From JANXLS01 sp038227045 (lineage in GTDB: Bacteria > Planctomycetota > SZUA-567 > H5-PLA8): a stretch of 35,985 bases of DNA. Location of the stretch: NCBI GenBank assembly GCA_038227045.1, contig JBBRQD010000055.1:1-35985 (forward strand). The letters are read 5' to 3'. Position 1 is the stretch's first letter, and every line of letters starts with the position of its first letter. The translations under genes were made by a program, and so were the position numbers. Below, piece by piece: positions 35,849-35,985 of this stretch. Under the pieces are notes generated by a model, which did no database searches, had not been told where the DNA came from, and was given only the letters and a program-made list of their open reading frames with translations.

Positions 35849-35985
35849 CAGGGCCTTTCAAAAGTCCTCATTTTTCGTAGAGAAATAGCCGATCTTCTAT
35901 TCAAAGGAGATCAGAAAAATGAGTGTTGCCGCTGAAATTTCGCTTTTCGATGCCTTCAAGCAGGTTCCCGATCCGCGCAAACCGC
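35849..35985 (+). mobile_element. ISAs1-like insertion sequence, left end (cut by window)
   Basis: The transposase start at 35919 is preceded about 70 bases upstream by CAGGGCCTTTCAAAAG (from 35849), a likely left terminal repeat, since elements of this family commonly start CAGGG. The right end lies outside the window, so repeats and target duplication cannot be confirmed. Confidence 0.5.
35919..35985 (+). CDS. ISAs1 family transposase, N-terminus only (partial)
   Basis: A strong ribosome-binding site (AAAGGAGA, 35903-35910) precedes an ATG at 35919. The 22 visible residues contain DAFKQVPDPRKP, matching the F-x-x-(V/I)-PDPR start of the DDE_Tnp_1-associated domain of ISAs1 (H-repeat-type) transposases. 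The gene continues past the right edge. Confidence 0.8.
   Translation, partial: MSVAAEISLFDAFKQVPDPRKP

Overview
The window is about 36 kb of GC-rich chromosomal DNA from an uncultured-type Gram-negative bacterium. Evidence for a PVC-like lineage (Planctomycetota, Verrucomicrobiota, Hydrogenedentota, Sumerlaeota or similar) is the gene mix: a giant multi-heme cytochrome with PA14-like and beta-propeller regions, a DUF1080 protein, an S9-type secreted hydrolase, two Hanks-type Ser/Thr kinases, the hopanoid enzyme HpnH and many exported proteins. No rRNA or phylogenetic marker allows a firmer call. No CRISPR array, prophage or plasmid replication module was seen.

Layout. 1-4.8 kb: a gene end at the left edge, a long hairpin, then (minus strand) a five-heme exported cytochrome followed by a GyrI-like ligand-binding protein. 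4.9-10.1 kb: class I aldolase FbaB, an IS1182-like insertion sequence, an AT-rich stretch, and an exported repeat protein ending in an S74 chaperone-like domain, closed by a clear terminator. 10.2-13 kb (minus): exported S9-type hydrolase and DUF1080 protein. 13.3-16.5 kb: PAS-GGDEF-EAL c-di-GMP protein, tRNA-Lys(CTT), and a polyprenyl diphosphate synthase. 16.9-21.1 kb (plus): Ser/Thr kinase, an exported GyrI-like protein, and a UDP-glucuronate decarboxylase-like SDR. 21.1-24.7 kb (minus): a double-parvulin exported PPIase translationally coupled to a second, membrane-anchored kinase. 24.9-28.7 kb (plus): ETF-ubiquinone oxidoreductase and acetyl-CoA synthetase, then an inverted repeat. 28.8-34.0 kb (minus): a six-gene run hpnH, small unknown protein, asnB-like amidotransferase, coaX-like kinase, zinc-ribbon membrane protein, coiled-coil lipoprotein. 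34.0-36 kb: a perfect 16-bp parS site, an exported esterase, a dense cluster of intergenic palindromes, and the start of an ISAs1-type transposase at the right edge.

How the genes fit together. Acetyl-CoA synthetase and ETF-QO feed acyl/acetyl oxidation into the respiratory quinone pool; polyprenyl synthase supplies quinone side chains or lipid carriers; HpnH points to side-chain-extended hopanoids in the membranes. The exported hydrolases, DUF1080 protein and esterase suggest polysaccharide or polyester turnover outside the cytoplasm. The kinases and c-di-GMP protein are the visible signalling layer. The most noteworthy points are the parS site, the hpnH-asnB-coaX gene run in which the CoaX-like protein lacks the expected first Asp, the duplicated 17-residue repeat arrays in the S74 protein, and the GyrI-like proteins in two different compartments.
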